NCBI GenBank assembly: GCA_963576565.1
Contig: OY755044.1
Location: 44,873,235 to 44,937,234, forward strand
Direction: 5' to 3'
Length of the DNA: 64,000 bases
Source of the DNA: Aspidapion aeneum
Taxonomy: Eukaryota > Arthropoda > Insecta > Coleoptera > Brentidae
In this document: positions 1 to 10,984 of the stretch, piece by piece
Position numbering within the stretch: the first letter of the stretch is position 1
Layout of the letters: every line of letters begins with the position of its first letter
Notes under the pieces: generated by a model
Database searches by the model: none
Told to the model about the DNA's origin: nothing
What the model saw: the letters and a program-made list of their open reading frames with translations, nothing else
Program-made: the position numbers and the translations under genes

Positions 1-182
1 TTTGAGGGGGATTAACGTGGTAATTACCCCCCCCCCCCCCCTCCATAGAACCAAAAATATGTACTTTTTGTTAATGATTAAAGGAAAAATAGGCGAAAAA
101 CCCCCCCTAGAAATTTTTTTTATATTACAAATAATTTTTTCGTCGACTATTACCCCCCCCCCCCCCCCTAGATTTTCATCCA
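1..182. other. AT-rich leader with two poly-C tracts
   Basis: No gene seen. Two C homopolymer runs lie near 29-41 and 153-168, both in the context 'attacccccc', which suggests two related short units about 120 bp apart. The short reading frames here are homopolymer artefacts. Confidence 0.5.
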
Positions 183-300
183 GATCCGCGCTTGGTCCCA
201 GGCCAACAGTCCACCCCGTTTAAACCTAGGGGATGGATTTTTTCAATGATCTTAAAAATGATAGTAGTCATATCGACCGGAAGTGGCCTATTCAGGCTTA
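183..300 (+). repeat. Left member of an inverted repeat pair flanking a reverse transcriptase remnant
   Basis: The segment from 'ggtcccaggcc' through 'ccaccccgtttaaacctaggg' to 'gaccggaagtggcctatt' reappears in reverse complement at 1457-1612, with about 60 extra bases in the second copy. The second copy begins, read on the minus strand, with a CAGGGTGTCCCA-type end, a terminus seen on many insect elements. It could be a short DNA element inserted twice or the ends of one composite. Confidence 0.5.
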
Positions 301-449
301 AAGTCCGATTTTTTAATAGGGATGGACATAATTTTGCATCGGATTCGGACTCTGCACAAGAAAATACGTACCTTTTATTTGAATTTTTTTCTTAAATGTC
401 ATTATTTTTTTAAAAATATTCCCCTCCCTATTTGAAAAAAGGACTTTAG

Positions 450-1431
450 TACTCTAAGTAGATTGTACGGTAGGATTCTTAGAGATCTAATAGAGAATGA
501 TTTTCATGAACAAGAAGAAGAAGAGCATAGTGGGTTTCGTGCAGGCAGATCTCGTAGTGATTGATGTTTTTTGACTTAAACAAGTAATTGAGAAAAGGAG
601 CGCCAGAAACTGGAAACGTAAAGTGCACGGCTTGGGAATACAATTTAACGACCGATTTACCTTATACACACTACAGTTTGCTGACGACCAAGAAATACAA
701 AAAGAATACATGGAGTTTAATGATGAGAGAGTTAATGAAAGAATATCAAAAGTGGGGATTAACACTGAACGTGGCCAAGACACAGTACTTATGTATTGGA
801 AACAAATCCATTGGGTTAAAACTAGACAATAGACAAGTAATATTTCCATGCAATTTGTATGTATGCTTAGGTATCACATTTGATAAGACAAGAACAGACT
901 GTAAAGAACTGGAAAAAAGAATAGTAAAAGCAAAAAAGGTTATTGGATTTCTTAATAGTATTTTGTGGAGCAGCGAGATAAAAAAGAATGTAAAATTTAA
1001 CATATATGAAACAATGGTGAGAAGCACGCTGTTGTATAGAATAGAGACTTGTCGCGTAACAGAAAAATACAAAACAAAAATGGAAAGTGTCGAAATGGAT
1101 GCAATAAGAAGATCAATGAGAATATCTAGAACAGATCATATAAGAAATGAGATCATAAAAGAAAGAATGGGAATCGAGGGAAGCATAACGGGTGACATCT
1201 CTAAAAGGCAACTGATATGGTACGGCCATGTACAACGGATGAACGACGAAAGATTACCAAACGAGGTCCTAGAATGGCAACCAATAGGGCGCAGAAAAAG
1301 AGGGCGTCCTAAACTAGAATGGCAATGGTGATTCCAAAGATCAATGAGTCAAAAAAATCTGACAGAAGATGATTGTCAGGATCGAAGGAGGTGGAGAATA
1401 GGAGTCGGACAACGTAGAAAAACGTTCTAAA
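450..1431 (+). pseudogene. Non-LTR retrotransposon reverse transcriptase, decayed 3' half
   Basis: A remnant of a LINE-type reverse transcriptase. Around 515-545 a reading frame gives EEEEHSGFRAGRS, typical of the region before palm motif A. Motif A itself is missing, so an internal deletion joins this to a piece carrying FADD (about 678-690, motif C). From about 735 the frame changes and stays open to 1329: KWGLTLNVAKTQYL, then the thumb region, then the C-terminal WYGHVQRMNDERLP motif at about 1218-1260 and a basic RRKRGRPK stretch. After a stop the characteristic tail continues to about 1431. At least one frameshift, one deletion and one nonsense codon make it non-functional. A second, shorter copy of the same family lies at 16443-16940. 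Clade is not certain. Confidence 0.85.
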
Positions 1432-1456
1432 CCGACATAATAGTAATAGTACTCTA

Positions 1457-1612
1457 GACCTAAATAAGCCACTTCCGGTCAACTCAGAAAGTTAAACACA
1501 CATACCACCAATCGATAGAGCGTACTCGAGTAATTTTTTGGATCATTAAAATAAATTTTTCCCTAGATTTTAAAAGGGGTGAATGGGTGGTCTGGGACAC
1601 CCTGTATATACC
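1457..1612 (-). repeat. Right member of the inverted repeat pair, CAGGGTGTCCCA-type end
   Basis: Reverse complement of 183-300 with about 60 extra bases. It ends near 'gacaccctgtata', a terminus common in insect DNA elements. It directly follows the reverse transcriptase remnant. Confidence 0.5.
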
Positions 1613-1642
1613 TGGGACAAATTATCAAACTAAAAAAGGAAA

Positions 1643-2160
1643 ACCAAGCAGCTGAAATCAGAGACGAGTAAGATTGGCCTGGGCAGCATTCGGTAAATTA
1701 AGCTACATATTAAAAGATAAAAAATATCCTCAGTACCTCGAAAGTGTACAACCAATGTATCCCTCCCGGATCCCAGACCTGCAAACAAATCAAACATGGA
1801 AGAGGTAACAAAATCCCAAGGGTCAATGAAAGACAAATGTTATATGTAAAGCTAACAGATAGAAAAAGGAATGAATGGATAAGAAATAAAACAAAAGTAA
1901 GGGATGTAACAGGAGAAGTAGCAAAATTAAAATGGAAATTTGCCGGTCATAATATCAGACAGAAAGACGATCGATGGAACAAGTGTATTGTAACCTGGAG
2001 ACCTTGGGAAAATAAAAAAAGTAAGAAAAGGCCCCAAATGAGATGGGCGGACGATTTGAAGAGACATGCAGGAGCTAGATGGATGAACACGGCGACAGAC
2101 AGAGAAGAATGGAAGATATTGGGGGAGGCCTATGTCCAAAGATGGATCGAAGAAGACTAA
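1643..2160 (+). pseudogene. Second non-LTR reverse transcriptase tail, different family
   Basis: C-terminal part of a LINE-type reverse transcriptase. From about 1663 the frame reads R-LAWAAFGKLSYIL (with frame changes near 1690-1745), then an open stretch from 1744 to the TAA at 2158. It includes ERQMLYVKLTDRKRNEW, KWKFAGHNIRQKDDRW, RPQMRWADDLKRHAGARW and the end motif REEWKILGEAYVQRW. The arrangement (thumb, then 'WADD', then 'EAYVQRW') is characteristic of a family abundant in beetle and other insect genomes. The palm with catalytic motifs is missing. Motif content differs from the neighbour at 450-1431, so the two are separate insertions. Confidence 0.85.
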
Positions 2161-2520
2161 ATAGATAGAAATGATGCTTCAGTCAATATAGATTTATTTA
2201 AAATGCGAGCAAGCTATTGAGCATTAAAAAAAGTAACAGAAAAGAATCTTGCAATCGAAACAACGACCAGTTGTTGTTCTTCATTATAAAACGACCCTTG
2301 ACCTCCAGAGTCAAGTGAAGCGGAGGGAAAGCATGCAGGGGCGCGCTACCGGTGCCTGGGGCGCGTTCCCAAGCATTCCTCCTACTCCGCGATGCAGTAC
2401 TGCCGCCGCCGTCGCAGCCGCTTCGTACCGATTGCGCGACTGGCGTACCCTCAGGGAGCTCCCAGAGCTGCCACCAGAGAGAAAACAGTGCAGTACGAAC
2501 ATAGAAATTTAATAATTTGT
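2161..2520. other. Intergenic stretch with GC-rich islet
   Basis: About 2320-2480 is strongly GC-rich and CpG-rich (several CGCG, GCCGCCGCC) inside AT-rich surroundings. Both strands carry short open frames here, as expected for GC-rich DNA, with no protein family I recognise. It may be a TE 5' end, an exon or a small CpG-dense regulatory segment. Confidence 0.4.
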
Positions 2521-2989
2521 AAATATCTAATAAATCCATTATTGTTATAGAGTTTTGAACCAGTACCACGCAAAACTTTTGGCGAATTCCTTTGGTCAAG
2601 AGAAGGATTTTTTTCCATTACAGTTTATTCAGTGCTCTTTGTTTTTTTTTTTAATTTTTATTAAAATTTCTAGAGAAAGACAATTGTTAAAATTATTTAA
2701 AAAAAAAGAAATAAGAATACCGGAAACTATTATCAAAAATTTCTTTTTTTTAGATAAAAAAAATATTAATAAATGTGGTGCTAATATTACTATTTTTTGT
2801 TTTTATCAAGATGCCTTTAGATATCTACAAAAGTCTATCCTAATATATTTTAATTTATTATTTAAAAATAAATTATTCCTAAAAAATAATATTTTTGATA
2901 TTGATTGGTGATTATTTTTATTCGGTTTTCTTCCACTCCTTTCTCGCAAAATAACAAATTATGAAAAATATGAGGTTTAAGCCTCACAA
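2521..2989. other. AT-rich, nothing recognised
   Basis: Long A and T runs. The 118-codon frame at 2555-2911 is dominated by K, N, I and F and looks like chance. Confidence 0.5.
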
Positions 2990-3335
2990 AATCTCACTAT
3001 TGACGTATTTAGAGAAATTAGCTGCATTGACCAATCAGGACGTTTATTCCTGGGTAGCTATTCTGGGTCTTGAACGATGTGACCATACACATCACACGCT
3101 TTGACTAATAGCAAACTCTGAGCGGTCGTGTGTTGTACGAAATAACTTGTCTAGACCAATAGCATAGTCGCCCGCTCTTTAGAGTTAGTAAATTTTACGA
3201 GTTTGAAGTGAAATATGTTTTCCTGTCCCGTACCGACTGAACGTTTCTCGGACGGATCGTAGGAGAAGCTTGCGTAATGGAAATCTTTTCGCATAGCAGG
3301 TGACGTCTCGGAGCTAATTTAATTGGTTAAAGCAT
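2990..3335. promoter_or_regulatory. Cluster of CCAAT and CRE-like half sites
   Basis: CCAAT at 3031-3035 and 3156-3160, an inverted CCAAT (ATTGG) at 3322-3326, and TGACGT at 3001 and 3301 in a moderately GC-balanced stretch. This resembles an NF-Y/CREB-type proximal promoter, but no clear downstream gene is visible and the motifs are short enough to occur by chance. It could be a TE promoter. Confidence 0.2.
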
Positions 3336-3399
3336 GTGATAGGAACTATCACATTGTTCAAGACACAGAATACCTACACTCTGCGGCGTAACGTGCCCG

Positions 3400-3790
3400 A
3401 AAGGGCGGGGGGGGGGGGGGGGCGACAGCTAAAAAGGGCGCCTCTGAAAACTGATGAAAAATCTTGTGACAAAAAAAAAACAAAAAGGTCAAAAGGACGA
3501 CTCATATTGCGACCAAAAAAAAAACAAAAAAAAAAAAGGTCATCATGTGTGAGGGGGCGGCCGATAAGTCACAAGGGCGCCTCTCATGAATCTTGCGACC
3601 AAAAACAAAAAAAAAAACAAAAAAACAAAAAAAAAACACATCCACTCAATTGGCCGTTACCGGCCCGACTTAATAAAGCTGAGGGCGCTTCGGCCACCTA
3701 TGGGGCGCCACTACCCTCGGGGCGGGGGGGGGGGGGGGGGGGTCGGGGGGCGACGAACCCCCCATGCTACGCCGCTGCCTAAACTGAAGG
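3400..3790. repeat. Low-complexity G-run and A-run minisatellite-like region
   Basis: G homopolymers at about 3408-3422 and 3723-3742 frame imperfect units of roughly 60-130 bp containing 'gggcgcctct', 'cttgcgacc' or 'cttgtgac', and A-rich blocks such as 'aaaaaaaaaacaaaaa'. The open frame through it is an artefact of composition. Confidence 0.6.
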
Positions 3791-4621
3791 CTCGTGAGGT
3801 GAGGTGAGTGAAATTTTCACTTTTATGTATGAACTTAAGTTCACCGGTGATCTCAAGTTCACAATCTTTCCACGGGATTTTGAATCCCCGTAAGTTATTG
3901 CGGGGTTTCTAATCTTACCTTTGATTGTTTGTTTTGTTTCGATTGTTTCATTTTTTTTAATAAGAATAGGTAACCAAATAATGTTAAGAACCACACTTCA
4001 AGAAAGTTTACCAAAACAAAAGTTTGAGTCAAAAGTAGTAAATACCAAAATACAAAAAAGAACAACAACAACGCCCATGGATCTCCGTGGAAACAGGAGG
4101 TGAACTTAAGTTCACCCGCGAAAGTGACACATCACCTCACGACCGTCAAGAAAAGCGTCTTGAGATTTGGTCAGCCCTCATCTCACCTCAAACACAAGCA
4201 GTCAAGAATAAGCGTCCAGATGCGTTGTTAGAAGCAGATGAATAAAATTTCCCCAGAATTCAAGAACAGCGCTTACTACTACTTACTAGGTGCCAATGCC
4301 ATGCCGGTGGAAATCACTTCTTGACAAGCTGATGAAGAAAAAAACTTGCCCAAAGCAACACTGTACTCCATCACTAATGGATTTTTAATTTGTTTTCCAA
4401 GGGCTGTTGAAGGAGCACTTTATAAATGACGTGGTGTTTTTATTTTCTTGTTTTAAAAACATCAATCTTTTTAATGAAGGTCGATCAAAAGGCCGAATGC
4501 AGTATATCTTGTTACATAGGCATAATTTATTGGCAAACGCGTTTTGGCACGTTGCTATATGCGATTAAAATTAATAAATTTTAGTCAAAATTGTACCATA
4601 ACACCGCTAAACAGGTAAAAG
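3791..4621. other. Non-coding, short GAGGTG and AAGTTCAC repeats
   Basis: 'gaggtgaggtgagtg' near 3796 and 'acttaagttcacc' at about 3833 and 4105 recur, with 'cacctcac' at 4133. No protein-coding region is recognised. Confidence 0.4.
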
Positions 4622-5725
4622 GTTGCAAGAATATTTTTTGTGGATTATGATTCTACAGGATACCCTGATTCCATAACCACCTTTGGTTTATCTAAGTTGG
4701 CTCACTTTTGTAGGAAAAAAAAATAAAAACTGTTTTCCGTAAAACTCATATAAAAAAATTATATCTTGAAAGCATCTAAAGGTATAGAACTCGAAATTGG
4801 GATAAAATTGAGGGATCATTAGCTCTATCTTACAGCGGAATATAAAAACCATCCGTAGCGGTGTTACGAATATATGGCCAAGAAACTGCTAAAAATTGAT
4901 AAATTTGAAAACAAGCCAATACAACAAAACGAATAGCTAAGAAGAAAATTTGGGTTGACACTTGTATCAAGTAACAAATTTACTACAAAAAATATCCTAT
5001 ACACTTTTTTCAGACGTTCACAATTATGGAAGTAAATTTGGGTTAAAGTTGATCAAAACTAAAAATGGATTGATTGTCTCTGAAATTAGTACGACAACTC
5101 TTTTTCAATGGCATTTTTGTTAATTTAAAACAGAAAACTTTTCTTTGAAGACTGTCTTTGGCGTTGGTGATCAGGACAGTCCCGTTGCGACCCCCAGCAG
5201 TAGTCTGCCATTATATGAATGTGCCATCTGCCTTGGTAACGCTCTTCCATTCTTTTAATATCCTGATGAAATCTCTCTCCCTGTTCCTCGCTATAATCAC
5301 CTACTTGAAACCTAGATATCTTTCAACCTGATGATTTAACGATAAAATTTATTTGACATATTTTTTGGCTACTTCTCCAGGGAATTTAATGGTATGACTG
5401 ACAAGCCACGTTACCAAGCGGTTTTTATTAATATTATTAATTTTTTTTCGGTTTTGAAACGTATTCTAATCAAGCGCGCTTATGTAAATATACCATTTTT
5501 TGCACAAAAATTCTCCAGGTAATACTTTATTATTTTGCAAAATTTTGATAATTTGCTGCCTATGGTTTTAAAGTTATAGGACATTTTTTTACGAAAAACA
5601 CGGTGAAAAAGAAAAATGGTTTTTTATTTTTTTTTACACAAAAGTGAGCCAACTTGAACAAAACAATGGTAGTCAGTAGGTAGCACTGAATAAAAATTCA
5701 ATTTTTTATTTTTTGCAACAAGAAA
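4622..5725. mobile_element. Degenerate TIR element carrying a conserved protein fragment
   Basis: About 110 bp at 4625-4735 is the approximate reverse complement of 5590-5722. The best-matching block is 'aagttggctcacttttgt' at about 4695-4713 against 'acaaaagtgagccaactt' near 5637-5656. Between them, on the minus strand, lies the fragment at 5125-5316. Terminal inverted repeats around a dispersed coding fragment suggest a decayed DNA transposon of about 1.1 kb. Exact ends and a target-site duplication could not be fixed by eye. Confidence 0.55.
5125..5316 (-). pseudogene. Fragment of GERFHQDI-motif arthropod protein of unknown function
   Basis: On the minus strand an open frame of about 60 codons runs from about 5316 down to the TAA at 5127-5125. 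It contains GERFHQDIKRMEERYQGRW followed by an MADYCW motif and a basic, Ser/Lys-rich end. I recognise this as the conserved C-terminal segment of a dispersed arthropod protein family that is usually annotated only as uncharacterised; the number of copies in insect genomes suggests a transposon origin. Upstream the frame is closed by a stop a few codons before FQVGDYSEEQ, so the N-terminal part is lost or frameshifted. Its position inside inverted repeats supports mobile-element origin. Function is not known to me. Confidence 0.6.
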
Positions 5726-5875
5726 TTTTTCTTATTTTATAAAGCGGTGAGAGAGTTTGTTTGCGGTAGATAACTTATGAAAAAAAAAGGGGAAATATCG
5801 GTCCTCTGTCACGCATCACCTTTTGTTTGGTGATGAACCTTGCGTCCTTGTTAATTCACAAGCGTCGGAAAATAA

Positions 5876-6393
5876 AATAAATTTAGAAAAAAAAACTTTT
5901 TGAAAACAAGCTTTTATAAAATGGACTAAAAAGCATAAAATAATTTTTTGAGTGTTCTGATATCATAATAATAAAAGCGATGGGCGTATTTAATATTAGG
6001 TAAATGCGCATTTGGTGGATCGTCTACAACCGATGATGGGGCGATTCTTCTTTTTCAATGTGACAAAATAAATCGACACACTGCCGGTCGCGGATGATCT
6101 GCCTAATATGAAGCAGGCGTAATAATGTCCATCCATATCAGAAAACTGTAAGGGTAGCTTGAGTAGGGATTGGGTTAAATTGTCTACCCTTACATTTCTC
6201 TGCTATAATATATTGAATTTGGATTTTCACTAAACTTCTAGTTAACAAGGCTAAAACAAAAACGGGTAAATTTCCTTTAATACGCCCATCGCTTTTATTA
6301 TTATGATATCAGAACACTCAAAAAATTATTTTATGCTTTTTAGTCCATTTTAAAAGCTTGTTTTCAAAAAGTTTTTTTTTTCTAAATTTATTT
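5876..6393. mobile_element. Foldback element with ~115-bp inverted arms
   Basis: The arm at about 5880-5999 ('...gatatcataataataaaagcgatgggcgtatt') is repeated in inverted orientation at about 6272-6390. The match is nearly perfect for over 100 bp and the loop is about 270 bp. No coding capacity. Typical of a MITE or foldback element. Confidence 0.75.
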
Positions 6394-6477
6394 TTTTATT
6401 TTTAGATTTGTCTAAGTCTATGCATTTCTAATTTTGGTCGAGATCGAACAAACTAAAGCCTTATTTCTTATACGCCC

Positions 6478-7345
6478 CCCCACTTCGTAGTGGGAAAGCA
6501 TGTGAATTTTGAAATCAATCAGATACCTACGTGGAAGTCAGTTGAAAGTAATCAGAAAAACTCGTTATTAAATCGTCCATTTTGAATCCGCCATATTGAA
6601 TGTTTGTAATCTGATCAAAAATTCGTAATCCTCATCCTCAAAAACCCCCAGATACCAATTTTGGTGGAAATCCGACAAACTAAAATTTTACCCCCTCTCC
6701 GCCCCCCACGTAAGGGGGGAAGTAGGCAGTCAGTGATACCACATTATTGGATTGTCATCGGAACTATAACGGTATGTGAAATTTGAAGTGAATCGGATAC
6801 GTGGAAGTCAGTTGAAACTAATCAGAAAAACTTGACAATAAATCGTCCATTTTGAATCCGCCATATAGAATTTTTGTAATCTCATTAAAAATTCCTAATT
6901 CTCATCCTCAAAAACCCCCAGATACCAATTTTGATTGAAATCGGACAAACTAAAGTTTTACCCCCTCTCCACCCTCCACGTTAGGGGTTAGGTAGGCATT
7001 CAGTGATACCACATTATTGGATTGTCATCGGAACTATAACGGTATGCGAAATTTGAAGTCAATCGGATACGTGGAAGTCAGTTGAAAGTAATCAGAAAAA
7101 CTTGACATTAAATGGTTCATTTTGAATCCGCCATATTGAATTTTTGTAATCTGATCAAAAATTCGTAATTCTCATCCTCAAAAGCCCCCAGATACCAGTT
7201 TTGGTTGAAATCGGACAAACTAAAGTTTTACACCCCCTCTCCACCCCCCACATTAGGGGGGAGGTAGGTACCCTATAAAACCATATTATTGTATTGTCAT
7301 TGGAACTAAGACGCTATGCGAAATTTAAAGTCAATCGGATGTTTG
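6478..7345. repeat. Tandem repeat, 270-bp period, about 3 copies
   Basis: The anchor 'attttgaatccgccata' falls at about 6579, 6849 and 7119, giving a regular 270-bp spacing. Each unit also contains 'cctcaaaaacccccagatacca' variants, 'cccctctcc' and 'ggaagtcagttgaaa'. Copies are similar by eye with scattered substitutions. The array ends beside a short (CATA)n tract. Confidence 0.85.
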
Positions 7346-7377
7346 GAAGTTCTTCAAAAATGAGTTGCAAGATTTGA

Positions 7378-7411
7378 TTACATACATACATACCCCCATA
7401 CATACATACAG
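7378..7411. repeat. Short (CATA)n microsatellite
   Basis: Two runs of CATA separated by 'ccccc', directly beyond the 270-bp array. Confidence 0.8.
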
Positions 7412-10400
7412 GTGAAGTTAAATAAAAGCTTGTACAAAATATGGATTTTTGACAAATATTTATAGAGGGTGACGGACAAACGTGTTTGTTTCTCACGGAC
7501 TTGCACCATTCGACTTTAACGGTCGTTTAACTTTAAACGTCGTTTAATTCGTTAATTTTATTTGCACCATATTTTAACAGTAGTTTAAAGGGTCTTAAAC
7601 GATGTTTAACTTAAACGTCCAATCTCGGCCATTTAGTTGCAAGTTTAACTAATTATTGAGGTTATGCTGAATTTGTGATACTGCGGATTCTTAAAAGTTT
7701 TCTTTTGATCTTTTGGGGAAAATAATAATTTGGAGCAGGGGCATACAGATTGTTTATTTTTTCTTAAATTTGGCTTCCTTTAGAGAACTGTGAATCCACC
7801 CTTTTAATTTTCTTTAGGAATAAAAGTATATCAGCAAACCGACATTTTTGATAAATGTTTATCAAAAACATTTCCAAAGTGTGGCATAATTTGTAGTAGT
7901 AGATAGTGCCGGAGTACCTAAAATAATTGCAAGAGTTTTTGAAGCCATTGTCAATCACTATCTACAGTTCTGCAATATGCCATAAAATTTATAGCAAGAA
8001 TAAAGTCAGCAGCATCTTTCAGTTTATTATTTATTACTTTGAGCTTATGTTTTTCTTCCACGTTTTAATTTATTTTTCTCCTGTTTATGCCAAAAAAACA
8101 AAAATGTGGGTTTACGGGAATGAAAATACCAAATTGGGTTAGTTCTTATTCTAGAACGTGTGAAACGCCAATGAACTTGGCAAGAAAATAACATAACCAA
8201 AAAATATGAGTGTGAATGAGTTTGATTGATTTACCTCTTTTCTATTTCTTTAAAATATGTCATACATACAGGGCCTCTAGTTTGCGGTAGTTTAAATAGA
8301 TGATTCAGTTTATTATAAAAATCTATAAACTACTTTAAACCATTGGTAAACAAGATCAGAGAGTGTCTGAGAAAACTCGAAGCTAAATATTATATTGATA
8401 GAGGAAATTTGAATGTGAATGAATAAACTGTACTTTCGTTTTTTTGTTTATAATTTATATTTTTTGTTTTTTACGAATTTTAGTTTTTTACCTGTTTATG
8501 TCCTTAACACGATTTATTTTTATAATTTATTTTGAATGTAAACCCTAGAAACAATTTTTTTACACAAGTGTCAATTTTTTTCCATAAAACGTCTTTTTTT
8601 AGATGGTTTAAAAATGTATTACTATGGAAAAATTTGTCAAAAATGCAAATAAGTGTCACCGTCAAAATCAATAATTGCACAAACGAGAATTTGAATTTGA
8701 TTGTATTAATATTGCAGTTTGCTATTTTTGAAACAAAATTTTGTTTTCTTGCTAATAATATTTTTTTACATCATTTAAAAAAGGCCACTATTTTTAGGTT
8801 TAAAATTAAAACAAAAAATATTTTGATTAAAAATAATCACGTCTAAAATACGTAACAGGATTTTTCATATTTTCTCGGAAGTTTTAGCGTTATGCAAAAA
8901 AATGGTTTATACAAAAGATAACAACCATTTTTGCTTTGCCTAATGTAATTTAGTTTTTCTATTAGCTGGAACATATTCTCTTTTCATTCCAATAGTTTTT
9001 ATGCTGATATTATTTTCTCTTCAAAAAGGTATTGATTAAATGCTATAGTGATCATGGAAAATTATTACTGTATGTAAGATAAGAACAACTGCGTATGTAT
9101 ATACTATGTAGTATGTAAGAAAACACCCACAGCCAATACCTGTCCTCTATGCACCTCGGTAAAGTATAAGGAGGAAATATTATAGCTTGTGCTAGAATTT
9201 GCATAAAAAACAAATACCCACTTCTTAACTGTCTCGCTGCACACGACGGAATGATGAAAAACTTAGTGAAGACGAGAGGTCACGATATATTCCCCTAATT
9301 TCCCACTACCAGCCGAATACGGGTCTAAAACAGCGACACATATTTCAAGACACCGCCCAAAATACATTTTTCTCTCTTTTAATTCTCTTTTACACACATT
9401 AAGCACAAAAGCACTCTATGATCTCTATAGCATTTAATCTACCATAGCATATGCTCTACTTAACGAAACATGCAAATCAAAATCCAAGGATAACGAAATA
9501 TGGAAATCAAAATAATATCGTGGCTAAAGAGATTATGAGAGTTTTGATTTTGCTTTTATTGCTATGATGATTTCCAATCTTTATCATCCAAACAAAGCAG
9601 AGAAACTGAGATAGAGAAATATTCCTCACTAAGTAGGTACCTAAATTTCAACTGGTCTTTAAGAATTGGCTTGTATTCAACTTTTTTTTTCAAAAAGTAC
9701 AACACAGAAACTAATAAAACGAATAGTCCACAGTACATCGGTCTATTTTTTAAGTGATGAGTAACATGCTGAACTTTCGTACATAGGTTTACCTTGTCGA
9801 ACGAACTTTTTCCTCTGTGCAAATTCTTGAAAGTGGTTCCTAACAGAGTGCGCAGGCGTAGAAATTTTTCGAGCTTCAAACTGACTAAACCAGGCAAGCA
9901 AAAAAGTGGCTATTTTTATATAATAGAAGGGCGTATTAAAAAAGACAACCATGTAAGCAGTTGTCTTTGTCGTACGCGTAGAAAACGAATAAGAATTCAT
10001 TGACTGTCGGTCTTGATTTGACCCGAGAGCAGCGTCGCTTTCGCGACAACCTCCAGCTCCTTGCGCTCTACGCGGCATATACTATTGATTCTTTCGTTAT
10101 GTTAAATATGTCATGATCAAAGCATACAAGCCCAATGCAAGAATTCAGTTCGCCTTGAAATAAACATAAACAGTCTGTTCATGGAGTGCCCGCAGGAGGC
10201 TACGGTTTCGGTAAAGGATATTGCAACGGCCTTAAAACTATACAGTTGTGTTATAGTATAGTGTGTTTTTTGATTAACAAAAAATTTTCTTCACAATGTT
10301 TTATTGAAAAGATAAATAGGTATCATAAATAACGGTAGGCTAAAGCAAGAAATTTAAGTGCACCGTATGCCCCTGTAAAAAATAGACCGATGTACTGAGC

Positions 10401-10984
10401 AAAATTTTATATTGCATGGAAAAAGACATAAAAAACTAACCTAAACAATTTTATGTTAGCATTTTTCAGCAGCTACCTGGTGTAGGTTTTAGTTTATTTA
10501 TTTATAGATAAAGTCTATTCGCCCTTCTTTGACATGCGCAAAATGTTCGGCTTAGCACCAGTTTCATCAACAACATCAAGAATCTCACAGAATTTTTAAC
10601 ATTCTGTCTATTAACCCACTAAGTATATGTCTAAACAAAGATTCCTCCAGCCCCCGCGCGAGAACAGCCACCCATACACCGCTGAATAACGAGTGAAATT
10701 AAAATCTTGTCCCGCGCGGTGCTGCCGGATTGTAATTATTTACGCTAAATAGTTCACCCAATTAGTTGCTTGTTGTTAACCACAGATAATAAAAAGAACT
10801 GGACATTCATGTAGTCAGGGACGATTTAGTTTTTTTTTTAATAAATCAATTAAAAATACTGTTTGTTGTCTAGTTTTGGGAGGGCGCTGCCCCGTTGCCC
10901 TCCCTGTAGCAGCCGCCACTGAGAAGAGGACTAGAAGATAACATTGTAACAAAACGGGATTTGAATATAAATGGTATTTTTGCC
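7412..10984. other. AT-rich non-coding region
   Basis: No gene recognised. 7505-7620 is rich in 'ttaaacg' and 'cgtttaa' words in both orientations. The longest frames, on the minus strand at 9562-9897 and 9743-10078, overlap each other in different frames and show no family motif. At 10875-10921 the bases, read on the minus strand, begin CAGTGGCGG and contain a gggagggc repeat pair, which resembles a DNA-transposon terminus without a visible partner. Confidence 0.4.

Noticed and set aside
487..849. Minus-strand frames opposite the first reverse transcriptase remnant
   Set aside because: Antisense shadow of a recognised plus-strand coding relic.
3336..3807. K- and G-rich frames of 148 and 73 codons
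   Set aside because: Driven by poly-A and poly-G runs; no domain and no codon bias.
6478..7345. CRISPR-like array
   Set aside because: The units are 270-bp tandem repeats without short repeats and unique spacers, in a eukaryotic context.
9562..10078. Two overlapping minus-strand frames of 111 codons as a host gene
   Set aside because: Different frames over the same DNA, no recognisable motif, no splice-site support by eye.
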